DNA from: Sipunculus nudus
Lineage: Eukaryota > Annelida > Sipuncula > Golfingiida > Sipunculidae
Length of the DNA stretch: 64,000 bases
Assembly: GCA_026874595.1 (NCBI GenBank)
Contig: CM049315.1
Location: forward strand, 36,038,164-36,102,163
Direction of reading: 5' to 3'
Part shown: positions 23,974 through 35,250 of the stretch, one piece after another
How positions within the stretch are numbered: position 1 is the stretch's first letter
How the letters are laid out: each line of letters starts with the position of its first letter
Notes under the pieces: model-generated
What the model was told of the DNA's origin: nothing
The model's database searches: none
Seen by the model: the letters and a program-made list of their open reading frames with translations, nothing else
Program-made: the position numbers and the translations under genes

Positions 23974-24963
23974 CTAGCTGGTATTACTTTTTGTGTCAGT
24001 TTCACATCTGGTTGGTTTTAGTATACTTTTCAATTTGATCTGATCAGATTTTACCCTGTCAAGTGAATCACAACTGCGTGAAGTCCTTTCAGGGTCCAGC
24101 CCATTCCTGACAATGCGATTCATGAATAAAGGACCTGAGCTAGCTTTAGATAGGACATTCCCAGAAGGGTGAGTATCAGCTCTTGTACGTGCTTGTGTGT
24201 AAAAAGTATTTTCCCTGCCTCCATCGATAAGATGGGTTTCTTCCACATTGCACACTGATAAAGGTGATGCATTCTTTGTGGAGTCACCAGCGCTGGTCAC
24301 ATGATTTAAGTTCATCTCTGCACTTTCTGCGTCATCTTCTGGGGGATCTTTAAAAGTAACTCTCCGAACCCTCTGAATGTATACATCTCGTTTTTCTGGC
24401 TGAAAGAACACTTCAGTGTCAAAGGCTGGCTTGCAGCCCAGCCTCATAAATGATAATCCATACCTTTGTCCTATTAGCAACATGGGTATGATTATTAGAA
24501 ATACAAAGTCTTTTAGCAGCCAGAAATAGAAGGAACCAGGCTGTATCAGAGAAAGCTCGTAAAAGATAATCTGAAACCTTGCCACTATCAGTGGAATCTC
24601 TACAAAGAAGATTCCAGCGAGCCCGATAAAGATTTTATAAATCATATCAAATTTCTTTTGGTCCTTCTCTTTCTCTTTGTATTGTTCTGTTGGACTGATG
24701 TAACTGCACAGAGTCACCACGCCATAGCTGTTGGCAAGAATCAACACGACGGCAATCATGATGCTTGTTGTGGATATGGTGTGTTTGTATCCCTCGTGTA
24801 GCAGTGCAATCTCCAGTAACGAAACCACCTCCAGCACAGCCATGAGCCAGTAAGCAGAGCAGGCCAGGTAGGTGCTGAACTCCATCTTGTGAGACCGTCG
24901 CCCCATCCCCAGCGTGATCAACACAGGAAGAACAAGGCAACACTGCAGGATGATGAACTCGAT
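23974..24963 (-). CDS. Gene 2 exon 3: TM4-TM8 and cytosolic tail
   Basis: Acceptor TGTTTCTTACAG|ATCGAG on the minus strand, phase 0, then 329 codons and a stop. It contains five hydrophobic segments and a basic, Ser/Thr-rich tail. The Met a few codons upstream of IEF belongs to intron sequence, so a start there is not the real start. Confidence 0.88.
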   Translation of the reverse strand: MEFIILQCCLVLPVLITLGMGRRSHKMEFSTYLACSAYWLMAVLEVVSLLEIALLHEGYKHTISTTSIMIAVVLILANSYGVVTLCSYISPTEQYKEKEKDQKKFDMIYKIFIGLAGIFFVEIPLIVARFQIIFYELSLIQPGSFYFWLLKDFVFLIIIPMLLIGQRYGLSFMRLGCKPAFDTEVFFQPEKRDVYIQRVRRVTFKDPPEDDAESAEMNLNHVTSAGDSTKNASPLSVCNVEETHLIDGGRENTFYTQARTRADTHPSGNVLSKASSGPLFMNRIVRNGLDPERTSRSCDSLDRVKSDQIKLKSILKPTRCETDTKSNTS

Positions 24964-27900
24964 CTGTAAGAAACACAGATTTATTGACAATCATATTCTG
25001 AGATAAAAAGGATGTCAAACTGATAATGGTTTGGATCCTGTGCATGAGAGGTGAAATGGGGAAGGTGCTCTCAGCTGCTGCACATGCATGGTAGATAAAG
25101 TTTGAACTGTTCCAGTGTTTGAATGAAAAGAAAACATTAAATGATCAATGATATAGAAACCATGTGACATTTCAAGTAAAATAAACAGCTAAGATTTTTT
25201 TAAAACAAAAAAATATCACAAAATAGAAAATAGATAATTCTTTCAGCAAAGAAGTGTCAGATTTTTCTGACGGGATGGGGACATTTTTATATAATCATTA
25301 AATCTCATTATTTTACTGTCCAGTAAAAGAGTGACAGATGGCAATGGCTTCAATGAGCTACTGGTCTTCTATCCCACTTCTTGCACCAAAACAAATTCTG
25401 CTAAATGTAGTCCTCCTTATTACAAACAAACAAAAAAATAAATGTTGACAGTTTATAAGACTAAACCTACAATATGATATCAACTCTTCTACGGGATTTA
25501 CAACTCATAATTTCTTAGGTTCTTTTTCTGTGTATAATCATGAAGTTTTCAGTAACGATGTTTTATTTGTTCTCCAGTCTCAATCCCTTCAAAAATTCTT
25601 ATAGAATCATAGAAAAGTACATTTTTTAATCATTCTTGATACTTTTCATTCCTGAACTTGTATTTTGCCTTTCCATGTAAATTTTCCAAAAAAATGTAAA
25701 AAATCACCAACTCTCTCACCAATTTTAACCCCATAGTCTGAAGTACACTTTACATTTTTGTTGTTGTAGTGATCTTAAGCTTATCCTAGGTCTGAAGCTA
25801 AGCCTAACAGTAAATCTATCTTGCTGTGGACAAAAGGACCTGTCACATCTAAACCACTGCCTTAGCTGCCACCAAGTGACCATGAAGAAAACTAAATCTT
25901 TGATTTACTGTGGTGATGAAGTATTTATAGTTCAAAGCAATTTATTATTGACAGTAATAACCTCAACTGTTTAGCAGCCTCACACAATATTCATTCTTGA
26001 AGTGATTCTCTTTTTTTTCACATACAACTAGTGCTTGAACCTTAAGATCATATCTGCTGTTCATGAAACAAAAATACTCAACATGCCTTGATAAATCATT
26101 AATCCTTCATTTGAGAATAAATAGTGAATTTTCAAGTATATTTATAAATACTTTTCACCAAACTCAGCTGCATCTTATCACTGATTAAACAATAACTGAT
26201 TGTTAAATGTGAATTTATGAGTTTGTATTTAAAAAAGAATAAACATGTTTCACAGTTGTCCATGGAATATTAAACACAATCTATGTATTAAATAACACAA
26301 AATAAGACTTACAGCATCAGATTTTTTAAGATCCAGATAATGTACATGAGAATGATTGAAGTTGTCAAATGGGTCCAGGTTGAGTGAAGCGTTTTGGACA
26401 CAGACCCGGGTTCTGTTTGGCTCTAGGTTGTGCTTGTGACAGAATCTGTTGTTTAACAGCACTGGGAGGTACTTGACTAGCTTGACTGGAGTGATGGTAA
26501 GACAAGAGAGGACCGGGTCCATGATCACATAGGCCACTCTGAAACCACAAATATACAATACCATACAAACATTATGCTGAAACCATACATAATCAAACAA
26601 TATGTTGTTACCATAAATTTTAAGTTAAAAAAAAATAGAAGTAAAATAACAATTATGATTTTCGATATTATTAATAGCCCTTCAATTATTATGGGAACAT
26701 TATGATAAAGGCTTGCCCTCAGATCATTTATTTGAAATATTTTGGTATATCCTTAATTTATTCATTGGAAAGATTTGTTACAACCGTGACTCAGGGTATT
26801 ATGGAAATTATTTAAGTATAGCCCTCAGAGTATTACTGAAAATATTTTGGTACAGCCCAAAGGCCTGTTAACACAAATCTTCCCAGCATCCAGTGAAATT
26901 GGCATGATTCCAAAGCACTATTCATGAGTGCATGTGTGAAGCATGGGCGACTCCACCAGACAGGGGAATCCCCTGACGTACCTCCATGAGTGGAACGGAA
27001 TTCCTATCAACATGTTTACATTTTTGAATGGGGCACACCTAGTTGTAAATATTAATTTGTTGAGTAAGCAGAAAGCTTAATGACCCAGTATACACATATA
27101 TTTTATAGATGTTTCAGTAGTATTTAAAAACAACTTCTTTTTGAAATGGTATGAATATGAGCTCTTAAATCTTGGCAGTTTGCCAATCACTACTGCACAC
27201 TACTAATGATCAGGTTGGTCATGGGTTTGGTCAGTGACTGCTCAGATTGCAATAGACTGGTACCCAGCTCAACATAAGTGACAGAAATCAAACAGTTATC
27301 AGTCCAAGGCCGTTATATATCAAACAGGAGGCAGAGTTCTGTCTGACATGATAAATCAGTGAATATATTAACCTATTTTTCTATTTTTAAGGGAACCATT
27401 TATTATAATTTTTAATTTTTTTTATAATTTTTACAATTAATTTTTTTTTGCTTCTTCACTGTAATTGCAGAGAATTGAAAAAACAATTTAGATTTTTCTT
27501 TAAGTTTACAACTTTTTTTGTTATTCAATGTTATACCCAATAATTTTTTTTTTTTTGCTTCTTTACTTTGTATCAATGAAATTTTAAAATAATTAAAAAA
27601 ATTTTTAACCCTAAATAGTCAATTTGTACATATATTTTATATTGGAATAAAATTCATGATCTACATCCAGTGAACTGTAATACCAATCCTGAGCTGAGAA
27701 AAGAAATACATGTGAACTAACAACAGTCAAATCAGGGCAAAAACAAGGACAGAACAACAGCAAGACATGTATAAAAAACATAACCTCCAAACATAACATT
27801 CAGGTTGCATAAACATCCTTCTAAAGTTTTTTTGTTCTGAATAAATTACATAATGATAACCACATGCTGTGTACAACAAAAGCTGTCCATGAGTGAACCT

Positions 27901-30900
27901 GATAGTACTCCTTATGGTAACAGCAGTGATTGTGTATTGTGTAAGCATGATTGCCTTGAGTGAATTCATATACAAAAAGTCAGCCATATCCATATCAAAA
28001 AGTACACTGTATATCATTATGTGATACAGTAAGTTCAACTCTGCTTCACATCACAATGACAGAAAGCTACATATTATATTTTAGTAAAATATAGAAATTT
28101 CTATGATTCATAGAGAATTCTGGAAGCATATGAATAACTTTTAATATTAATGTTTTAGGTGTGTCTTGTTACCTAATGTGGAAATCCTTTGATTAATTTT
28201 CACCTTGAAATTTCCTATTGTTTGTCACTACATTAAGTATTTACAGGTAATTCCAATGGCTCTGGGTTGATATTCACTCATTAAGAGTTGTCACAAGTGT
28301 ATGATTTGGACAAAGAATACAAATTAGCATAAATCTGGAACTCAATTTAACTCACCCTCATGAAAGTGACAGTTTAAGAACATTTTGCCGTTATTTATGG
28401 TATCATGTTCATCAAAATTCACTCTCGATCTCTCTTAATGACATACATATCTAGAAATAATTTTAGTCCTGTTCTATCCCTAGATTGAAAACCTCATATT
28501 AAGCATGCTTGTAAACGTGATCAGAAGTAGGGGACATCCGCCCTCAGGCCCTGTATCCTCAGTAAAATACAATAGAAATTTTCTGTCGACCACCATATAC
28601 AAACACCAGCTGCAGATCAACCTCATTCCTTGGTACTACAGTCCTGTTTTATCACATTAGTTTGGCATAATAACTCATTCATGGTCTTGATGTCAATACT
28701 GGTTTATAACCTCAGTATTACAGTCCTGATTTTTAACCTTGCTATTACAGTCCTGGATTATAGTCTAGCCTAGGTATTACAGTCCTGCTTTATAACCTTG
28801 GTATTAGTATTACAGTCCTTCAAGTTGTTTATAAACTTGGCATTACAATCCTAATTTATAGTTTAGGCACTTCAATCCTGTATTATAACCTATGCATTAT
28901 AGTCCTAGTTTATGATCTTGGTATAAAGCCCCGTTCCCACTTTCACGAATTTGACTCCGAATCACCACGAACTTACATCATTAAAATTCGTAGGGACGTC
29001 GTGGGAGACTCGTAGATGATGTCTTGAACATTCGGTAATGTTCGTAGCGAGGTCTTGAGCACTCAGAATTCGTGGCGCTATTTTTGAAATGTTCAAAAAT
29101 TAAGCTTTGTCGTCACAAGTCGTAGCTAAGTCGTAACAGTTTCTTGGTAAGTCGTATGAGAGTCTTCATAATTCTTGTAAATTCGTGATGTAAAACAATG
29201 TCACGAATGCTCACGAAGGACAACGACATTGACACGACTTCAACACGACTACAATACGACTACCACAAGAAACTCTCAAGAGAGAGTCACGTTCATAAAG
29301 CCCCTTCCTACTTCCACGAATTTGGTGACGAATCATCAAGAACTGACATCATAATGTAACAGAAAATTTTATTTTCTTAGTGATTTTTAACTTCTTACAA
29401 ACCAATGAGGAATAAGGTTTAGAAGTAAGAACACTGTGTAGATTTGTAAATTTGTTTTAAAGAAGATTTGTATTGTGGTTATTGGTTCCAAATAAATTTG
29501 AACTAAAATAATTTGAAGAAGCTGAATCAAATTACGTTTCCTTTGTAATTTGTATCTTCTTTGTAAACAAACAAGGAAGTTTTTGCAGTGAGTAAACCAT
29601 GTAGATTAGTAAATTTGTTTCAAAGAAATTTTTTTTATCATTAATATTGGTTGACAAAATAAATTTGAACCAAAACAGTTTAAAGAAGCTGAATATATTA
29701 TACAGTTTCGTCATACTTAAACATATGGTCAATATAATAAATTATGAATTTCCTATTTTACTATGGGAAAATAAACTGAGCCTAACACAAATTGATATTA
29801 ACAGAATCTTATATCACATTGAGAGCTGAATCAATAAGATATTTTAACCAATATTTTGAGAATACAGATATTTTACATTCGATTAAGACGGTCGTCTACT
29901 TGGACTTAAAGAAGTTAACATCGTATTTGCCACCACATAAATAAGGCGTAATTGTCTAATTACTCAAATCAAATGAGCAGATATTATCAGTGTTGTAAAC
30001 TGGATAACTTTTGTCAAATTAAAATATCTGGAGAAGTTAAGTAAAGTGTTGTTATGGTGTCCTTTTACTAAAATCGTCTTCTTTGTGACATTACAATAGC
30101 CATATATCTCATATATAGCTATCTAACAATCCGTAGCAAAATTGAATGATCGTAGGAGTATCATCCACAAGTCGCAGATCAATCGTGGAAATATCGTACC
30201 AGTATCTTAGACGTCGTCACGGAGCCGTGAACATTCTTAAAAGTGTTGTGTCATATCGTGCTGGCTTCGGATCACTGTCGTAGCCAATCGTACTGGCATC
30301 GTACTCCTTTCGTACAATATCGTGGTCGTGATGGAATTTTTATCACTCGACAGGCCGCTTGGCCACGAATCGCCACGAATTCAACATCGTGGCGATTCGG
30401 CGTCAAATTCGTGAAAGTGGGAACGGGGCTTTAGTTTATAACCTCAGTATTACAGTCCTGGTTTATAACCTCAGTATTACAGTCATGGTTTTTAGTCCTG
30501 GTGTTAAAGTCCTTGTTTATAATTATAATTCTGGTTTATAATCAAGTAAAAACCATAAAACAAAATTTATATAAAGTATACTATATAAAGTATACCTTAA
30601 ATTTCAGTGCAGGGATGAAAATTTCTAACACGGTTAACATCTTAATGAGCCAATTTTAAATCTGTTTTTAAATCAAAATCAATTTTCAAGCTTCTGCAAA
30701 TGCAGAATTTGCTGTAAAAATCTAAAATATATGCACCAATGCATCCCCTCATGTCTATATTTATATTTAATTGCAGAGAATGACAGTGGTGTCCTGTCAA
30801 GCCAACACCAAACAAGTCAGCTACATATTTTTTATTACTGTAAGTTACCTCTAAAAGGAAACAGATATTTACTACATGCATGCAAACACTGAATTATTAT

Positions 30901-33900
30901 TACATCAGTTGGTACAAGGTGACAAATCATGCAGACTGAAAGTCCTTGGCAGAGCTCTAGCTTGGGAGCGTCTGTTAGTGTACTGCTGAAGTGTCACAGG
31001 CAGACTACTGGGTAGGTTTTCCACAATGACACTGTCCTGATTAGAGGGACATGTGTTTCATGGTACTCTGTGAACTGTGTACACTATACATGGTACCTAA
31101 CACCAGTTACAAAAGGTTGTGAGTTAAACCACTCAACTAGTGTTTACCTGTGACTACAGAAAACTCTCACTTGCCCTCAGACAAGTTTGTATTTCTTGTC
31201 TCTGTCAGTGATTCTCATTTTTCTGACGCCTTTATTTAATAACAGCTGACACTACAATAGGCCCAGTCAGCATTTTTTACATAAATTCTAGTACAACCTT
31301 GATACTGCAGAACAACATTAGGGTAGATTGACTTATAGCTTACTTAGAAGTAATAGTATATTACATTTCATTTGACATGCCAAGCCCCTTTTTATATTCC
31401 TAATACATTGAACAAACATGGCACTGTTCTGACTGGGTCAAGGCAGTGGTCTGAACTATTCAACTGAGTGAATTAAATAGCATTCTACAAAGAAACTTGG
31501 AAAAACTGGTGAAATACTATTAGTCACAATTGTGATGTCATAACTGTTACAATGGTACATTCTGTGGACTTGACCCTAGAAAAAAGAGGATTTTTTTTTA
31601 ATTCATCATTGTTACAACTGCGATGTCTTAACAGTTAGCAAGGTGACTGACACAAGCCTTAAGTCACTTACGTCTTTGCAACAGACTTCTAAGGAATAAC
31701 TGTACCTATGGATATCCTTAAAGAAATATTTAATAATATACTTTTGCTCATTTACACAGGTATTCATAATCAGCACTGTGATGTTCATTTCACCAGTTCC
31801 CTAGAAGTGTTAGAAGTGTGAACTGCAGGTGTCTATATTCAAATCATCTTAGCCTGAGAACCCTGATAATAAATTGACTAAAATGGATTTGGAAGAAAAT
31901 GTGCACATCATAATTAGGAATGGCTATGATAATACTGTTGACCCTTTAACCATCAGGCTCTATCAAGTCCTGCAGTCAGCATTAGGAACATCATATTAAA
32001 GATTTTATTTTAAAATTAGTTGAAAGCACAAAGATTCTACTGATATTAAACAACATCTGGGACACTGACAAGCTTCAGTGTAAATGTAACGCTAAGGTTT
32101 CATCGGTTACACTATGTGTCTGCTCATCCAAGAACATGGGATAACCATGAACTTGGTCCATCTTACACTTAGAAATGTACTCCCAAGTTAAATGTTGATT
32201 TTCTGATAACCTTGAGACTGATGCATGTAAGCATACATGTAACCACATGTGATGTGAGCATTATCCACATGTGATCTTAATGCAGTATATGTGTGGTTAA
32301 CAGATAAGCTGCACCTTCATATGTGTTACACCATGTCTTGACCTGAACAACCACAAAGTTAAATGTGTATAGTACACATTTGGTTCCAAGTTAAGCTAAT
32401 TTCTCTTATCATACCTGAATTTCATACAGTTAACCATTTGTATAACTTAAAACATCTCAGAAAATTGAATGCTGTAAATATACTATAATTATATACAATA
32501 AAGATTTTTTTTCTTCAAAATTTCATGGAATACAAAGGTTCACCTGCAAGAATAACCCTTAATCATAAGATCAGTAATATATGTATACAATAATATATTA
32601 TATACTGGTATATGACATATAACATATGTGACTCTATACCATGATCCTACCACAAAACTTAAGTGAGTGCAGTCATCTGAGCTAGAATACACTCATGTAG
32701 CCATCTACATGGTCCACCTGGCTTATCTGTTGAAGATAAAAGACCAGGTCACTTACCTGGTTACAGCTTACTGTTATCAAGATAAGTATTGGATATCTGG
32801 TGCATCTGACCATCAGTTAGATAAGATTTTAATAGGTTAAGGCATTTTCCTTTAATGTTGTAGAAGATACAACTTTTGATTTGTATCATTAACTTATCAC
32901 AGCATTGCCCCCAGGGGTATTCAGACTACTCACGGGAAACTAGAATAAGGCAATTAAAAAAACAGATATATGTCTCCCCTCCCTATGGGCCCTCTTATCC
33001 CCAAATTTCAGGAAAATAATATGCAGACTATTTCAAAAGTCACAGCATTCGCAAATAATTTCTATTCCAGCTGATTTTAGTTTGAAGAAAAGGTCAAGGT
33101 CACCAGTTTTTGAACACTTCAAAGATTTTAGTAAAAACATTTCACAAGTTGAATTTCATGAAAATATACTGAGTGGTTCAAAAGTTATGGCTTTCACAAA
33201 TCATTTATATTCTGGCTAATTTGACCTTGAAGATCCAGGTCAAGGTCACCAATTTTTGAACTTATCTGAGATATTTATAGAAACAATTTAAATATCAAGT
33301 TTCATGAAAAAATGCTGAGTCATTCAAAAGTTATCGCATTCACAAGAAATGACACAGACAGTGACAACGAGGCTGCACGATGAAGCAGAAGATGGACAAT
33401 GACAACAGGCCAAACACTATATGTCTCCCCCATGCTAGGAAAAACATCATTTCTGACAGATTTTGATGAAAAACATCAGCCTCATGAGTTATAGTATCTA
33501 CTCCTGACACAATTTTTTAGGATAACTGGCACAAACATTGTGACCTGAAGAGTGTGGACAGACTAATAACAGAAAGACAGAACTGACCGATATGCTTTGA
33601 CAGATTGAAGATTTCAGCAAACATTAAACAATCATGGGTGTATAACACTGACCACAATACCATACGTACCTGTGGTTTAAAGGTTATTGAGCATGGAGTG
33701 TATGAACTGTATTTTCTGGGATCAATAATATATTCATACATAAAACTTTTTTTTAAAATCAGAGATACACTGAGGAATAGATCTATGTAGTCACATGACT
33801 ATCTGGATAAACTAACTACCGGTAACTGCCCCCCCCCCCCACATCAAGCTCTTATGTGTTGTACTAAAATGTCATGTAGGGCAGTCTCTACCGGGGGAGA

Positions 33901-34353
33901 AAGGAAAAGCCCAGTGTCACAATGGTAATAATCCTTAGAATTAAAAATATATATAAGGTGATCCAGATTATTTCTAAAATTTAAGTGTTCCTAGAGCATG
34001 ACCCTACTCTCCGCAAAATTTCATCAAAATCTGTTCATAACTTTGAGCGTGAAATTTCTAAAAGACAAAAAAAAACAACCTACCATCCAGCCAAGAGAAG
34101 TGCATAAATTTAACTTCCAAGCAAAGGTATAAAAGTGAGCATGGTCTTACCTGAGGAGCCCTGATCCCCGTCTACCTGAGGTATTGCTGTACACAGCAGT
34201 CAGGATCGGCAGAATCATGATGCTCAGACAGGCAAAGATATAGAAAGCGATGTGGTTTGGTATCCCGAGACACTGAGACACGAACGTCAGCAGGAGTGAC
34301 CACACAAACAGGTGCCACAGGCATCGCCACTTGGCATCGGAACTGGTCAACAT
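23974..34353 (-). CDS. Multi-pass membrane protein, TMEM26/TMEM236-like (whole gene model)
   Basis: Three exons, 34353-34151, 26538-26313 and 24963-23974, joined by canonical borders with matching phases (2, then 0), give 1419 nt: 472 residues plus stop. About eight hydrophobic segments: near residues 13-30, 34-55, 70-96, 144-163, 173-195, 206-230, 250-272 and 288-308. The loop after the third carries sequons NRT, NAS and NHS plus two cysteines, suggesting it is luminal or extracellular. The C-terminal ~160 residues are polar, with RVTFKDPPEDDAE and a LKSILKPTR motif near the end, presumably cytosolic. The pattern of an acidic-Pro helix (VEIPLIVARF) followed by WLLKDFVFLIII resembles TMEM26/TMEM236 proteins from memory, but family identity is weak. 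No enzymatic motif is seen; function unknown. Confidence 0.8.
24964..26312 (-). other. Gene 2 intron 2
   Basis: 1.35 kb of AT-rich DNA with no recognised element. Confidence 0.6.
26313..26538 (-). CDS. Gene 2 exon 2: TM3 and glycosylated loop
   Basis: Acceptor TGTGGTTTCAG|AGTGG and donor GATGCT|GTAAGT on the minus strand; 226 nt. It completes the Arg codon split after exon 1 and ends in phase 0. Encodes a hydrophobic segment (VAYVIMDPVLSCLTITPVKL) and a polar loop with three N-glycosylation sequons and two cysteines. Confidence 0.85.
28640..28923. repeat. Minisatellite, unit about 27 bp (left part)
   Basis: Repeats of the form GGTATTACAGTCCTGGTTTA + TAACCTC, with variable units, run up to the left end of the TIR element. 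The same unit resumes at 30434-30540 on the far side, so the element sits inside the array. Confidence 0.8.
28924..30433. mobile_element. Non-autonomous DNA transposon with 47-bp TIRs
   Basis: Left end 28924-28970 and right end 30387-30433 are reverse complements at 45 of 47 positions, both starting TAAAGCCCCGTTCCCACTTT. Subterminal DNA on both sides is full of TCGTAG/CGTCGT/CACGA motifs, and the right end adds a nested palindrome (CGAATCGCCACGA and its complement at about 30368-30399). No transposase frame, so it would need enzyme from elsewhere. A second, diverged TIR-like start lies inside at about 29297-29350, suggesting a composite or nested structure. I find no clear target-site duplication, so the superfamily is unassigned. 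Confidence 0.8.
29389..29712. repeat. Internal tandem duplication (~160 bp) in the TIR element
   Basis: Copy 1 at about 29389-29545 and copy 2 at about 29550-29712 share GTAGATT.GTAAATTTGTTT, AAATAAATTTGAAC, AAA...AGTTTAAAGAAGCTGAAT and related segments with diverged bases between. Confidence 0.65.
30434..30540. repeat. Minisatellite, right part
   Basis: Continuation of the ACAGTCCTGGTTTATAACCT array after the TIR element, four or so units degrading to the right. Confidence 0.75.
33040..33400. repeat. Short tandem repeat with CAAGGTCA motifs
   Basis: About 2.5 units of ~120 bp. Each has GGTCAAGGTCACCA.TTTTTGAAC, a TTCATGAAAA stretch and GAGT..TTCAAAAGTTAT, then ATTCACAA. Noncoding dispersed repeat inside gene 2 intron 1. 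Confidence 0.65.
34151..34353 (-). CDS. Gene 2 exon 1: start codon, TM1 and TM2
   Basis: ATG at 34353 (MLTSSDAKWR) is chosen because the frame extends upstream only through a GTG at 34389, unlikely in an animal gene. Two hydrophobic stretches follow (LWHLFVWSLLLTFVSQCL and IAFYIFACLSIMILPIL), then SNTSGRRGSGLLR up to the donor CCTCAG|GTAAGA, phase 2. Confidence 0.82.
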
Positions 34354-35029
34354 TTTGTTGGGTCGGCCAGTGACAGCTACTAACGTCACCTGCTAACGTT
34401 GTGTGTGACAGATGTGTTTGTGTGGATGTTGTTCCCGTCATCTGCTGAAACCATCTTAATCCAGACCATTGATAGCTGATTTGGATCCTGTTGTGTTGTT
34501 GGTTCTCGGAATTTTGTGTCTGTAGAACTGATTGGATGTGAATCATCTACTGCTAAGTGTTGTTGTCACCATGAAGGATTCCATCCAATTTGTGAAGGAT
34601 GTTTACTGGCCTATTATCTTCACATGTATCTACAAGTAGATAAGAAATAGTGTTAATGAAGAGAATGCTTAAGAAAGATCTATATAAATACTGATCAAAG
34701 TATCAACATATATTAGGCCAAGAAATTTTTTTTTTGTCACTCAAATGACCCCAAAAAAATGGAGCAACACAAAAAATGTAATTGAAATATAACTATGCAA
34801 AACTGGTTAAAGCAGACAAGCAAAAGGAATTTGAGTATCACTGAATACGAACAAATACTTTTACTTATACCTAAAATGTGATATAATTTAAAATTATTTA
34901 ATCATAGCTTTAGAAAAGTTTTCACCTGCAAATATGAAAAGATTTTGTAGGGAATATAAATATTTTGTATGCTCTTTACACAGCACTTAAACTATAGGCC
35001 TACTCCTACTCTTTAGCGCTGTTTGTTAT

Positions 35030-35250
35030 GACCTCGTATCCTGAATTGCTTCACCAAAGGGGAGCACTGTATTTTTGTCCAATCAGATGAGACCTTGTGC
35101 TTGAAGACACGGCCAAGCGAGGAATACACAGAGCCAATCATGTTTATTTTGTTTTGAGTGACAGCTCATTGCCCCGGTAACCGTCTGAACAGGCCACAGG
35201 CTCAAAGAGAATTGCCCGAGACGTGGTTTGCTTAGGGCCTTGGGCACATA
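35030..35250 (-). promoter_or_regulatory. Possible promoter region of gene 2
   Basis: About 700 bp upstream of the ATG the sequence becomes less AT-rich and carries two CCAATCA boxes (about 35078 and 35134) and a GGTAACC motif. No TATA box or start site is located; this is weak. Confidence 0.25.

Larger units (their letters stand above)
26539..34150 (-). other. Gene 2 intron 1
   Basis: A 7.6-kb intron. It holds the minisatellite and TIR element listed separately (28.6-30.5 kb), a short repeat near 33.0-33.4 kb, a C10 run at about 33831 and otherwise AT-rich DNA with no defensible exon. Confidence 0.6.

Noticed and set aside
24647-25045. 132-codon minus-strand frame overlapping gene 2 exon 3
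   Set aside because: It runs through the intron-exon border in a different frame from the hydrophobic protein; a shadow of exon 3.
28918-30440. TA or longer target-site duplication at the TIR element
   Set aside because: Left flank reads TTGGTA and right flank GTTTAT; no matching duplication, and the minisatellite flanks confuse the comparison.
34354-34389. N-terminal extension of gene 2 exon 1 to 34389
   Set aside because: That codon is GTG; the first ATG is at 34353 and gives a normal start in an animal gene.
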